Source of the DNA: Polyangiaceae bacterium
GTDB taxonomy: Bacteria; Myxococcota_A; Polyangia; Polyangiales; Polyangiaceae
Reading direction: 5' to 3'
NCBI GenBank assembly: GCA_025936045.1
Contig: JAICUB010000021.1
Location: 50,699 to 114,698 of the forward strand
DNA: 64,000 nt
The position numbers and the translations under genes were made by a program. Each line of letters opens with the position of its first letter. Positions within the stretch are counted from its first letter, which is position 1. Below the pieces are notes generated by a model. That model was given only the letters and a program-made list of their open reading frames with translations, was not told the origin of the DNA and did no database searches. Below are positions 18,401 through 26,388 of the stretch, piece by piece.

Positions 18401-19127
18401 GCGCGTCGCCGACCTCTCCGCGCACTTGCTCGGGGGCCATGTACACGAGCGTCCCGCCGAACGTCTGCGTCTCCTCGAGGATTTCTCGCCCGAGCGCGCC
18501 GCGCCAGCGACCGACCAACCCGAAGTCCATGAGGACGGGCGTGCCGTCCGGACGAATGAAGACGTTACCGGGCTTGATGTCGCGATGAACGATGCCTTCA
18601 CCGTGCAAGTAGGCGAGCGGCGCGCAGAGCAAGCGAAAGAGCGTGAGTAGCTCCTCGAGCTTGCCGCTCGCCGCCGGAAGGCGCAGGCGCCGAGCGCCGG
18701 AGCCGGGCTCGGCGCGCTCGACGACGCGCGGGCCCGTGAGGCTCGGGATCGTCGAGGCATCCGCGTGGCTGCCGCCGATCGTCTGTGACAGCGTGACGCC
18801 CGACAGGAGCTCCATGGCGTACCAGGGCCGACCGTCCGCGACGCCGCCGTCGAGGATACGCACGATGCCCGGATGGCTCAGCCGGTGGAGCGCGAGGATC
18901 TCGCGCCGAACACTGGAAAGGTGGGCGGTCGTGCGCTTGCGGACGGTCTTGAGCGCGACGAGCAGCCCGCTTTTCTCGTGGCGAGCGCGAAAGACGACCC
19001 CCACGCCACCCTCGCCGAGTGTCCCCAGAACCTCGTAGGGGCCGATACGCGCGGGAAATCCTTGGGTGAAGTCACCCGCGGGATGGCCCGAGCCGACGAG
19101 CCGCCGGCGCAAGTTCGGGACCTCCAT
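15444..19127 (-). CDS. Ser/Thr protein kinase with AAA ATPase and TPR-like tail (PknK-like)
   Basis: A 1227-residue signalling protein. The kinase domain (about 29-320) has LGEGGVGVVF, the catalytic Lys at VALKTV (about 60), HRDIKPGN and DFGLVGRW, then a YMAPEQ activation segment. A STAND/AAA16-type ATPase follows, with Walker A GGESGIGKT near 370 and Walker B LLLVIDDVHWAD. The last 500 residues are helical with TPR-like periodicity. It would phosphorylate partners in the cytoplasm, gated by the ATPase/TPR part. No DNA-binding domain or transmembrane helix is seen. Its ATG at 19127 lacks a clear ribosome site. It converges on the FAD enzyme with 25 bp between stops. Confidence 0.92.
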   Translation of the reverse strand: MEVPNLRRRLVGSGHPAGDFTQGFPARIGPYEVLGTLGEGGVGVVFRARHEKSGLLVALKTVRKRTTAHLSSVRREILALHRLSHPGIVRILDGGVADGRPWYAMELLSGVTLSQTIGGSHADASTIPSLTGPRVVERAEPGSGARRLRLPAASGKLEELLTLFRLLCAPLAYLHGEGIVHRDIKPGNVFIRPDGTPVLMDFGLVGRWRGALGREILEETQTFGGTLVYMAPEQVRGEVGDARSDLYALGCTMYEAVTGMVPFEDFGASLGATEVGPVPPSEIVLGVPRGLDELVLRLLAKDPRDRIGHADDVAQALAALGAGDWPRGALPRGRPYLYQPRLVGRARTLATMLEGVDSSRKLGGLLLLGGESGIGKTALAAEVARLAYQREYEVVTSECPAATPGRTERSLPLLPFRPLLRRIVEHCLANGKETTKSIVGPWQKLLAGIEPSFAQLSAQSDVPEPPGLPVAAALERLLGALSETIIAFAHESTALLLVIDDVHWADGLSLALLARLGAHENERAAGRLVLLGTYRSDEAGAWLPSLRELPRTLHVELDRLEPSNVSEMVADMLGIAQAPLDLATYVARESEGNPFFVGEYLRAALDAGLLYRDAEGRWQKYQQSSETALSLPHEVRALVERRLAALSPSARALLDVAAVIGHDIEPELLITLGERRLSSRPPSERELVSELSELAARHLLVETSRETLAFSHDTVRKVTYDSIAEDERRALHGLVAEAIERDDAERGGGSEHAAVLAHHYRSAGDFDKALDYLERAGEAALAQSAGAEAAHCFRDALELNRRMELGAPAPRRARWESALGRALQGTGDLEAGKHHLERAVALFGWKSARSAFGLALQTLLGVLVQIMHRLLGRGTERSASAARLLDSARAYDHLLQIRYFEAAPLPLLHATLRTLNLAERAGPSPELASAYANTFAGLALSPPIRKLAPKYLERAERCLAAAPDAAVESYLCLLKALDHANMGRWHDGEPWILRAIELADELGYRRRSEEARAILAYNLRLRGKPDEALAMAELVYRSSLRGDPQTRCWSLIERGQSKLALGRVEDACRDLEAAAALADGLGRDERVWVLGVQALAELRAGDLPRATKLADGTLAAMGGRLPLVSATGAAYAALAEACIELHARASEPERPARLKAAVAACRALQQLARVFPFMRAHAELAAGDLALVLGKKTRARLAFEAAVDSARACELSTVEALARSRRSAASA

Positions 19128-19315
19128 CAGAATTGCAAGCTCGGCATGCCGGCGTCTCGAGTCGAGAAGGCCCTCGAGAGTCGCATATTTGAGGCCTGCT
19201 CGGCACAGTTTCGCGAGGGGGGAAAAAGAGCTCGCGAGTGCGAAAGCGAGTGCAATCTACGAGCGCTCCAGCGCGTTGCCGGGAATGCGAGGTGGGCGTC
19301 TATCCTACGCCGGTG

Positions 19316-20419
19316 ATGAGTCCGGACGCCTTGCTCGAGGAAGCCGCGCGCGCGCTCGTCACTGCGGAGGAGAGCATCAAGCTCGTGACGCGAGTCGCGC
19401 CCCGTGACGTCGGCTCCGAGCTCGCGCGGCTCGCGCGGGACTACAGCCGCGGGAAAGCCCTCGTCGTCACCTACGCGAATGAGCGCCCGGTCGAGCTCAC
19501 GGCCGTACGTCGGACGCTCGAGCGCGTCCGCGCGGTCTCGGAGCCGCTCGGGCCGTTCGGTATGTTGCATGCGGAGCGCGCGCTCGAGCTCGAACTCGAG
19601 GCGCGCCTTGCGGAGTCGCTCGGAACGCCGCGTTTTCGCGCGCTCGCCGCGCAGCGCTTCGCCGCGCCTTCGGCGGCGCTCGCGCGACAGTGTGACGACT
19701 TCGTGAAGGAGGCGCTGGCGCTCCCGCCGCTCGAAGCGCCCGAACGCCATCGCAGCGACGACGAAGCGGATCCGAAGAGCCTCATCGCGCGGCTCCGAGT
19801 CCGCTCGCGCGAGCTCGGGTTGTCGTTGCGTCTTCACACGGCGCGCGATCAGCTCGCCGTGGCGGCCACTGGTGACGGTGTCGTTTCCGTGCGGACCGGA
19901 GCCTGGCTCGGCGCCGCGGCGGCCGAACGCATCGCGACGCACGAGCTCTTCGGCCATGCGCTCCCGCGGGCCCGCGCGCGCCACGCGCCATGGTCCCTGT
20001 TTCGCGCGGGAACGCGCGGAGCGAACGACGACGAGGAGGGGCGCGCGCTGCTCGCCGAGCAACGCGCCGGTTCGCTCGACGTCGAGCGACGGCGCGAGCT
20101 CGCCTTGCGCCACGTCGCCGCGCTCGGCGTGCGCGCGGGCGCGGAGCCGCGCGCCACGTGCGCGACCCTCGTCGAGCTCGGCCTGCCGCTCGAGCGCGCC
20201 CTCGACATGACGTTGCGCGTCCAGCGCGGCGGCGGTCTCGCTCGCGAGATCGTCTACTTGCCGGCGTATTTTGCCGTCAAACGCGCCTTCGCGGAGTCGC
20301 CGGCGCTCGAGCGTTGGTTCGAGCGCGGGCGCGTGGGCCTCGACGCGGCGGCCGTGCTCATGCGATTTCCACCAGCACCGGCGCGTGATCCGAAGGCTTC
20401 CGGGCGCCGCGGGGGGTGA
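19316..20419 (+). CDS. DUF1704-like (MATCAP/tyrosine carboxypeptidase type) metallopeptidase
   Basis: A 367-residue protein with an HExxxH metal site: ATHELFGHALP (H209, E210, H214), followed by DDEEGRALLAEQ at about 239, which would supply the third ligand region. This arrangement (HExxxH followed about 25-30 residues later by an E-G-L/A segment) matches DUF1704 peptidases, whose eukaryotic members remove terminal residues of tubulin. The bacterial substrate is unknown. ATG at 19316 is preferred; GTG immediately before it is also possible. The last 62 bp overlap the 3' end of the opposite-strand exonuclease gene. Confidence 0.72.
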   Translation: MSPDALLEEAARALVTAEESIKLVTRVAPRDVGSELARLARDYSRGKALVVTYANERPVELTAVRRTLERVRAVSEPLGPFGMLHAERALELELEARLAESLGTPRFRALAAQRFAAPSAALARQCDDFVKEALALPPLEAPERHRSDDEADPKSLIARLRVRSRELGLSLRLHTARDQLAVAATGDGVVSVRTGAWLGAAAAERIATHELFGHALPRARARHAPWSLFRAGTRGANDDEEGRALLAEQRAGSLDVERRRELALRHVAALGVRAGAEPRATCATLVELGLPLERALDMTLRVQRGGGLAREIVYLPAYFAVKRAFAESPALERWFERGRVGLDAAAVLMRFPPAPARDPKASGRRGG

Positions 20420-21125
20420 GATCGATCTCAGCGTGCGCGAGGCGCGCCCTGAGCGCCGTCGAGACGAAGACGTAGTCGATGCGCAGCCCGCGATTGCTCT
20501 GGAAGTCGCCGCCCCGATAGTCCCACCAGCTGTAGCGGCGCACCCCGGGGTGGAGCTCGCGAAACGCGTCGACCAAGCCGAAGTCGAGGAGCCGAGCGAG
20601 CGCGCGCTGCTCGTCGGGATGAAAATGCAGTTGGCCACGCAAGGCCGCCGGATCGAAGACGTCCGTTTCTTCGCGCGCGACGTTGAAATCCCCCGAGAGC
20701 ACGAGCAGATCGCTCGGGTTCGAGCTCACGTCGAGCGTCAGGCGCAGGCGCTCGAGCCAGCGCAGCTTTTCGACGAAGCTCGGCAGCGCGACGCCCTTGC
20801 CGTTCGGTACGTACACGCTCGCGCAGCGCACGCCGAGCACCGTCGCGGCGAGCAGCCGGCGTTCCGAAGCGGGTCCGTCGCCGTGCAGGCCGAGCCGCAC
20901 GTCGGAAAGCGGATGGCGCGACGCGATCGCGACGCCGTTGTACCCGGGCTCGCCCGCCACCGCGACCGAGTACCCGAGCTCCGAGAGCGCCTCGAAAGGG
21001 AAGTCGCTGTCAACGACCTTCGTCTCTTGCATACAGAGCACGTCGGGCTCGTGCCGGGCGAGCCATTCGCAAACGCCGCCGAGACGGGCGCGGATGCCGT
21101 TCACGTTCCAGGTCGCGAGCTTCAA
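20358..21125 (-). CDS. xth: exodeoxyribonuclease III
   Basis: AP endonuclease / 3' exonuclease of base excision repair. The 255 residues carry the family signature: KLATWNVNGIRARL at the N-terminus, LCMQETKVVDSDFP (catalytic Glu), LSGDFNVAREETDV (Asp and Asn), RYSWWDYRGG with NRGLRIDYVF, and SDHAPVLVEIA at the end. All candidate starts are TTG; I chose the one giving MKLATWNVN at 21125, with TTG 21143 as the longer alternative. The 3' end overlaps the DUF1704-like gene by 62 bp in convergent orientation. Confidence 0.93.
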   Translation of the reverse strand: MKLATWNVNGIRARLGGVCEWLARHEPDVLCMQETKVVDSDFPFEALSELGYSVAVAGEPGYNGVAIASRHPLSDVRLGLHGDGPASERRLLAATVLGVRCASVYVPNGKGVALPSFVEKLRWLERLRLTLDVSSNPSDLLVLSGDFNVAREETDVFDPAALRGQLHFHPDEQRALARLLDFGLVDAFRELHPGVRRYSWWDYRGGDFQSNRGLRIDYVFVSTALRARLAHAEIDLTPRGARKPSDHAPVLVEIA

Positions 21126-21239
21126 CCGCCGCAAAGCGCCCAAAGATAAGCGCCGAGGTTCGGCGGGGCTATCGGGCCCGCCGTCCGGGCGAGCGGCCCC
21201 TTGTGGACATAGCGAGGTGGCACTAAACGCGAAAGCTGG

Positions 21240-23951
21240 ATGTTTCGCCGGGACGGTGCGGCCCTGCTCGCGATCGGTGCGCTACTCGGCCTGCCGGGTG
21301 TGGCCCTTGCGCAGGAGGACTCGGTTCCACGCGGAACCTCGGGCGCGATCATCAAGCCTGCCACCGAGGAGCCGGCGCACAAGGCCGTAATCAAGGATCC
21401 GGTGCTGCTCGAGGGCGCGGAGCCGGAGTATCCCGCGGCGGCGCAGAAAGAGGGTCGGGAGGCGATCGTCGTCTTCAAGCTGACCGTCGACAAAGAAGGC
21501 CACGTGACGAACGTCGACGTCGTCCAGTCCGGCGGCGAGGACTTCGACGCGGCCGCGCGCGAGGCGGTCCTCAAGTTTCACTTCACGCCGGCGACGCGCG
21601 ACGACAAGCCGATCGCCGCGAAGGTGCTCTACCGGCACGAGTTCAAGCTCGAGCCCGTCGCGGCGCCGCCTCCGCCGCCGACGACCGGCAACCTCGTCGG
21701 TCGCTTGCTCCTCGCCGACACGGACGCGCCCGTCGTGGGCGCCGACGTTCTCCTCACCGGTTCGGCGAACGACGAGCACCACCTGACGACGGACGCGGAC
21801 GGCCGCTGGCGGCTCGAGAACGTGCCGCCCGGCGCGTACAAGGTGCACGTCACGCTGCCGGGCTTCGACGCGCTCGACTCGAACGAAGACGTCGCCGTCG
21901 GTGAAGAAACCGACGTGACGCTGCGGCTCAAGCCCGTGAGCGAGGGGCTCGAAGTCGTCGTGCGCGGCGAGCGCCCCGCGCGCGAGGTGACGCGGCGTAC
22001 GGTCGAGCGCCGCGAGATCGAGCGCATTCCCGGGACCGGCGGCGATGCTTTGCGGGCGCTTCAGAGCTTGCCCGGCGTCGGCAAGGCGCCCGGCATCGCG
22101 GGCTTGCTCATCGTGCGCGGCTCCTCCCCGCAGGACACGGCAACGTTCGTCGACGGCACCGGCGTGCTGATCATCTATCACTTTCTCGGACTCACGAGCG
22201 TCTTTCCGACGGAGCTCCTCGATCGTATCGACTTTTACCCGGGCAACTTCAGCGCGCGTTACGGGCGTCTGATGGGTGGCGTCGTCGACGTGGGCTTCCG
22301 ATCACCGAACACCCAGTGCCTCGACGACGGCGGCAAGATCATCCCAGGCAAGAAGAACTGCGTCCACGGCATGGCGCAGATGGACTTCATCGATCAGCGC
22401 CTGATGGTCGAGGGGCCCTTGCCGATCGAAGGTTGGTCGTTCATCGCCGCGGGGCGCAAATCCTGGATCGATCAGTGGCTCAAGCCGGCGCTGAAGGCGG
22501 GCGGCTCGAGCGTGACGACGGCGCCCATCTACTTCGATTACCAGCTCATGGCCGATCACAAGACGGCGCACTCGCGCACGTCGCTGCGCTTCTACGGCTC
22601 GGACGACAAGGTCGCGCTCATCATCAACGACCCGAACGTGGCGGACCCGACGATCGGCGGGAGCTTGAGCTTCGGTACGGCGTTCTATCGCGCCCAGGCC
22701 CTGTACGAAGCGGATCTGTCTTCGCACGTGAACGTGCGCGCCAACCTCTCCGTCGGCAAGGACGCGATCAGCTTCAACGTCGGTAACTTCCGCTTTCACC
22801 TCGCGTCTTACCCCATCGATCTCCGCTACGAGCTCGGTTATCGGCTGCTCGACGGCCTGAAGTTCAACGCTGGCCTCGACTACGAAGCGGCACCCTTCGA
22901 CGTGTTCGTGCGCGCGCCGGATCCGCCGCGGCCCGGCGAGCCCGATCCGGGGCCGTTCGCGGCGCGCCCGCCGCGCGAGGTGCACAACAAGGGCGACGCG
23001 TTTCGCCCCGGCTGGTACGGCGAGTTCGAGATCGAGCCGTTCGAGCGCTTGCGCCTCGTGCCCGGCCTGCGCGTCGACTACGCGCGCGACACCGGCCACA
23101 TCGACGTATCGCCGCGCGGGAACGCTCGCTACCTCTTGGTCAAAGGTTACGACGCCGAACACCCCGACCGCCGGAAAACGGCGCTCAAGGCGGGCGTCGG
23201 CGTCTACGACCAGCCGCCCCAATTCCAGGAGACGGACACCGTCTTCGGGACGCCGCATCTCTACTCGAATCGCGCAATCCACTACTCCATCGGCATCGAG
23301 CAGGAGCTCACATCGCACATCGAGGCGAGCGTTGAGGGCTTTTACAAAGACATGACGCGCCAGGTGGCGCGCGCGCCGAACGACATCGGCGCCTACGTTT
23401 ACAACAATTTCGGTACCGGCTCCGTCATCGGCGCGGAGACCTTCATCAAGTACAAGCCCGACGAGCACTTCTTCGGGTGGATTGCGTATACGCTCTCGCG
23501 CAGCGTGCGGCGCGACGGCCCCGGGCTCCCCGAGTACCTCTTCCAGTACGACCAGACGCACAACCTCACGGTTCTCGGCAGCTACCGCCTCGGTCGTGGC
23601 TGGGAGTTCGGCGCGCGCTTCACGCTCGTCTCGGGTCCGCTCGATACGCCGAGCCTCTTGCAGTCGGACCCCGGTGCGTTGCCCGCGCTCTATGCCGCCG
23701 ACGCCGGCACGTACGCGAAGCTCGACGGCGCGGCCTACACGCGGAGGCTACCCGTGCGCCACCAGCTCGACGTGCGCCTCGACAAGCGCTGGCAGCTCAA
23801 GAAGGTCAAGATGTCGGTCTACCTCGACATCCAGAACGTCTATAACCACGCGCCCGTCGAAGGCTTCACTTACAACTACAACTTCGCGCAGACGGGGTAT
23901 CAGACGAGCATCCCGATCATCCCGAGCCTCGGCTTCCGGGTGGAGATTTGA
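21240..23951 (+). CDS. TonB-dependent receptor with N-terminal TonB-C domain
   Basis: A 903-residue outer-membrane protein. The signal peptide ends at GVALA (25). Residues about 50-140 resemble the periplasmic C-terminal domain of TonB: EPEYPAAAQKEG, TVDKEGHVTNVDVVQSGG, FHFTPATRDDKPI. A carboxypeptidase-regulatory-like beta domain follows (150-235), then the plug (TGGDALRALQSLPGVGKAPG, VRGSSPQDTATFVDG) and the beta-barrel ending LGFRVEI. A receptor carrying its own TonB-like domain is unusual outside myxobacteria and relatives. Substrate unknown. It is followed, 2 bp after its stop, by a lipoprotein gene likely co-expressed with it. Confidence 0.88.
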   Translation: MFRRDGAALLAIGALLGLPGVALAQEDSVPRGTSGAIIKPATEEPAHKAVIKDPVLLEGAEPEYPAAAQKEGREAIVVFKLTVDKEGHVTNVDVVQSGGEDFDAAAREAVLKFHFTPATRDDKPIAAKVLYRHEFKLEPVAAPPPPPTTGNLVGRLLLADTDAPVVGADVLLTGSANDEHHLTTDADGRWRLENVPPGAYKVHVTLPGFDALDSNEDVAVGEETDVTLRLKPVSEGLEVVVRGERPAREVTRRTVERREIERIPGTGGDALRALQSLPGVGKAPGIAGLLIVRGSSPQDTATFVDGTGVLIIYHFLGLTSVFPTELLDRIDFYPGNFSARYGRLMGGVVDVGFRSPNTQCLDDGGKIIPGKKNCVHGMAQMDFIDQRLMVEGPLPIEGWSFIAAGRKSWIDQWLKPALKAGGSSVTTAPIYFDYQLMADHKTAHSRTSLRFYGSDDKVALIINDPNVADPTIGGSLSFGTAFYRAQALYEADLSSHVNVRANLSVGKDAISFNVGNFRFHLASYPIDLRYELGYRLLDGLKFNAGLDYEAAPFDVFVRAPDPPRPGEPDPGPFAARPPREVHNKGDAFRPGWYGEFEIEPFERLRLVPGLRVDYARDTGHIDVSPRGNARYLLVKGYDAEHPDRRKTALKAGVGVYDQPPQFQETDTVFGTPHLYSNRAIHYSIGIEQELTSHIEASVEGFYKDMTRQVARAPNDIGAYVYNNFGTGSVIGAETFIKYKPDEHFFGWIAYTLSRSVRRDGPGLPEYLFQYDQTHNLTVLGSYRLGRGWEFGARFTLVSGPLDTPSLLQSDPGALPALYAADAGTYAKLDGAAYTRRLPVRHQLDVRLDKRWQLKKVKMSVYLDIQNVYNHAPVEGFTYNYNFAQTGYQTSIPIIPSLGFRVEI

Positions 23952-23953
23952 CG

Positions 23954-25081
23954 ATGCGCGCGCGCACGTTCTCGAAGCTCGGTCTGCTCGTCGCGAGCGT
24001 CGTCGCGTTCGGCTGCGGCGCCACCTTCGATCCGGCGACGGAGATCAAGTCGCTGCGCATCCTCGGGGTACAGAAGGACAAGCCGTACGCCGTCCCCGGC
24101 GAGGACGTGACCCTGTCGCTGCTCTGGTACGACGGCACGCAGGCGGGCACGAGCGAGCCGCCGCGTCCCGTTCAAATCCAGTGGCTCGGAGGTTGTCTGA
24201 ATCCTCCCGCCGACTCTTACCAAGGGTGTTTTGCGGAGTACGCCGCGGCACTCGCCGATCCGACCTTGGCGTTCGCCAGCGGTTTCACGCAGGGCAGTGG
24301 CCCCACGTTCAGCGTCAAGCTGCCGACGGACGAGACGGCGGGACCCTTCGGTCCGGTGCTGCATCCGAGCCAGGACGTGAAGCTGAAGCCGTACGGACTC
24401 TCGTACGTGTTCTTTGCCGTGTGCCCGGGTGCGATCGAGGCCGTCGCCGACAAGGCGTTCCCTCTGCGCTGCCGGCAAGACGGCGCCGATCTCGGCCCGA
24501 ATGATTTCGTGCTCGGTTATACGGCGATTTACCTGTTCGGTCCCTCGTCCGACGGCAGCGCCTACCGCAACGCGAACCCCGTCATCGGGGGGTTCAACTT
24601 CGGCCAAACGGACGTGACCGACGCCGCGTGCTTCGGTGCCGGTTGCTTCGGCCCGCCTGCCGTGGACCCCGCTACCCAAGCCGTCGTCGGCTACGTCGAC
24701 CCGACTGAGCCGGCGCACATCGACTGCAACGTCTGGCCCTCCTTGTGTATCCCGAGCTGCAGCGACGACGGCGATCAGCTGAAGTGCCCGAAGCACGAGA
24801 TTTCGCTCACCATCGATCCGCACACGTTCGAGAAAGATCAGGTGACGAACGAGGCGTACTCGAAGGACTACCTCGAGCAGATGTGGATCGACTACTACTC
24901 GACCGCCGGCAAGTTCAAATCCGGAACGAAGCTCTTGAACGACGCGACGACCGGGTGGAATAACGAGAATTTCACCGAGTTCTACGCTCCGAGCGCGACC
25001 GGTCCCGTGCGCGTGTGGGCCGTCGTGCACGACAACCGTGGCGGCGTGAGCTGGGCGGGGACGACGCTCGAGATCCAGTAA
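23954..25081 (+). CDS. lipoprotein downstream of TonB receptor
   Basis: A 375-residue predicted lipoprotein: signal MRARTFSKLGLLVASVVAFGC with Cys 21. The mature part begins ATFDPATEIKSLRILGVQ and contains several Cys pairs (CFGAGC, CIPSC) suggesting disulfides. The C-terminus reads like an immunoglobulin-like strand set (RVWAVVHDNRGGVSW). The ATG at 23954 has GGAGA upstream, and starts 3 bases after the receptor stop, so the pair is probably an operon in which the lipoprotein is a surface or periplasmic partner of the receptor. I recognise no named family. Its last 110 bp overlap the opposite-strand gene. Confidence 0.78.
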   Translation: MRARTFSKLGLLVASVVAFGCGATFDPATEIKSLRILGVQKDKPYAVPGEDVTLSLLWYDGTQAGTSEPPRPVQIQWLGGCLNPPADSYQGCFAEYAAALADPTLAFASGFTQGSGPTFSVKLPTDETAGPFGPVLHPSQDVKLKPYGLSYVFFAVCPGAIEAVADKAFPLRCRQDGADLGPNDFVLGYTAIYLFGPSSDGSAYRNANPVIGGFNFGQTDVTDAACFGAGCFGPPAVDPATQAVVGYVDPTEPAHIDCNVWPSLCIPSCSDDGDQLKCPKHEISLTIDPHTFEKDQVTNEAYSKDYLEQMWIDYYSTAGKFKSGTKLLNDATTGWNNENFTEFYAPSATGPVRVWAVVHDNRGGVSWAGTTLEIQ

Positions 25082-26048
25082 CGCGCGGCGACGCGCGACG
25101 GGTCGCTCGCCGCCGCAGAGCGACGCACGCCGCGAACGCGAGCGCGACGAGCCCGCCCTCGTGGCGGTGCTCGCCGCTCGCGAGCGTGCAGCCGCCGTGC
25201 CGCGGTGGATTCGTGCCGAGCTCGCCTTGGCTCGTCGCTCCGCCGTCGTCCGCCCCGCTCGTGGTGCCGTTTCCGCCGACGTAATCCGAGCAATCGGCGC
25301 ACCTAGCGTCGATCGACGCCTCGAGCGGCGGCAGCACGGGCCCGTCGACGATGCTGGCTGTCGCCGTGAAGAAGAGCTCGTTCGGGACGGACTTGGAGCC
25401 CAGCGTGCAATTGCTCTCGCGCGAGTAGGCGAGGGACGGTGGCGGCACGAGCGGTGCCGTGCGCGCGAGCGATGCGACGCCGCTCACCCAGGTGGTTCCG
25501 TTCGCGTGGAGATCGAGGGTGAGGAAGGGCTCGTAAGGGATCACTTCCGCGGACAAGGTGAGCGTCGCCGTGACGGGCGGCGCGCCCGTGCCGTCCGCGT
25601 GGTAGCCGATGCAATACGGCTCGTAGTCGAGCGTGAGCTCTCCGAGGACGTTCGGATCCTCCGCGCCGGCGCTCGTCGGGACGTCGAGCTCGAGCGGCTC
25701 CCCCGACATGCACCCCGCGGCGTACGCGAGCTCGTACGTGCCCGGTTCGAGCTCGATCCCTACGCGCAAGAAGGCCGACCCGTCCGGCAGATTTTCGACG
25801 CTGACCGCGAGCTCCCCGCCGTCCGAGTCCGTGAGCGTGAGCAACGACGGGTCGACGCGACTCTCGCCCTCCGGCGGAACGAAGCGCACCGCAGCTTGTC
25901 CCGCGCGGATGGGTCCCGGTCGCGCGTAAGCGCTCGCATAGCCACAAGGCTGAGCGACGGTGGCGCGCGCCGCGCTCGCGCTGCTTGCGACGGCAAGCGC
26001 GAACCCGAGCGACGCGACCAGTCGGCGAACCGCGGAGCTGCTCCTCAC
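24972..26048 (-). CDS. secreted protein with MYXO-CTERM-like sorting signal
   Basis: A 358-residue exported protein. GTG at 26048 with GAGGG four bases upstream gives a signal peptide of about 28 residues ending SSASAARA. The mature part has two or three beta-rich modules (LELEPGTYELAYAAGC, ATLTLSAEVIPYEPFLTL). Near the end comes GGCTLASGEHRHEGG, a hydrophobic stretch and RRRATRR, the pattern of a MYXO-CTERM anchor; another 40 basic residues follow before the stop, which is atypical. The 3' 110 bp overlap the lipoprotein gene on the other strand. Function unknown. Confidence 0.65.
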   Translation of the reverse strand: MRSSSAVRRLVASLGFALAVASSASAARATVAQPCGYASAYARPGPIRAGQAAVRFVPPEGESRVDPSLLTLTDSDGGELAVSVENLPDGSAFLRVGIELEPGTYELAYAAGCMSGEPLELDVPTSAGAEDPNVLGELTLDYEPYCIGYHADGTGAPPVTATLTLSAEVIPYEPFLTLDLHANGTTWVSGVASLARTAPLVPPPSLAYSRESNCTLGSKSVPNELFFTATASIVDGPVLPPLEASIDARCADCSDYVGGNGTTSGADDGGATSQGELGTNPPRHGGCTLASGEHRHEGGLVALAFAACVALRRRATRRASPRVTGSRASSPPSSRRHGCRARRPTRARDRSRSERRTR

Positions 26049-26074
26049 CGCGCCCTCACCCTCGTGAGTATACT

Positions 26075-26305
26075 TCAGTTCAAGCTGCTGTTGCCAGCTG
26101 ACTTCGCCATCACGACCTTGTTGCCGTAGGCGGGCGGCGGAGCGATGAGCCGCGGGTGCGGATGCTCGCTGCGACGCGGCGACCGCGTCTCGTGTTCGGC
26201 GGTTTTTGCCGGGACCATCGGTGGTTCGACGGCAGCCTTCCCGCAGCCGGTCGCGAGAGCGACGAGGCCGAGGAACAGGAGCGCGTACGGCCGTCTCACG
26301 AACAT
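26075..26305 (-). CDS. small lipoprotein
   Basis: A 76-residue predicted lipoprotein: MFVRRPYALLFLGLVALATGC with Cys 21, then a short Pro/His-rich mature part. It ends 26 bp before the GTG of the MYXO-CTERM-type secreted protein on the same strand, so the two probably form an operon. No family is recognised; the lipobox is the main support. Confidence 0.5.
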   Translation of the reverse strand: MFVRRPYALLFLGLVALATGCGKAAVEPPMVPAKTAEHETRSPRRSEHPHPRLIAPPPAYGNKVVMAKSAGNSSLN

Positions 26306-26388
26306 TCAACTTAACGAAGTTTGGAACACCTGCAAGTGATTAGCGTAGGGTTTTGTCGTGGGCTCGCCCGCCCCGGTGCGAGAAGCGA

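Noticed and set aside
22302..23561. A 419-codon minus-strand open frame
   Set aside because: It lies opposite the TonB receptor barrel and has no recognisable domain.
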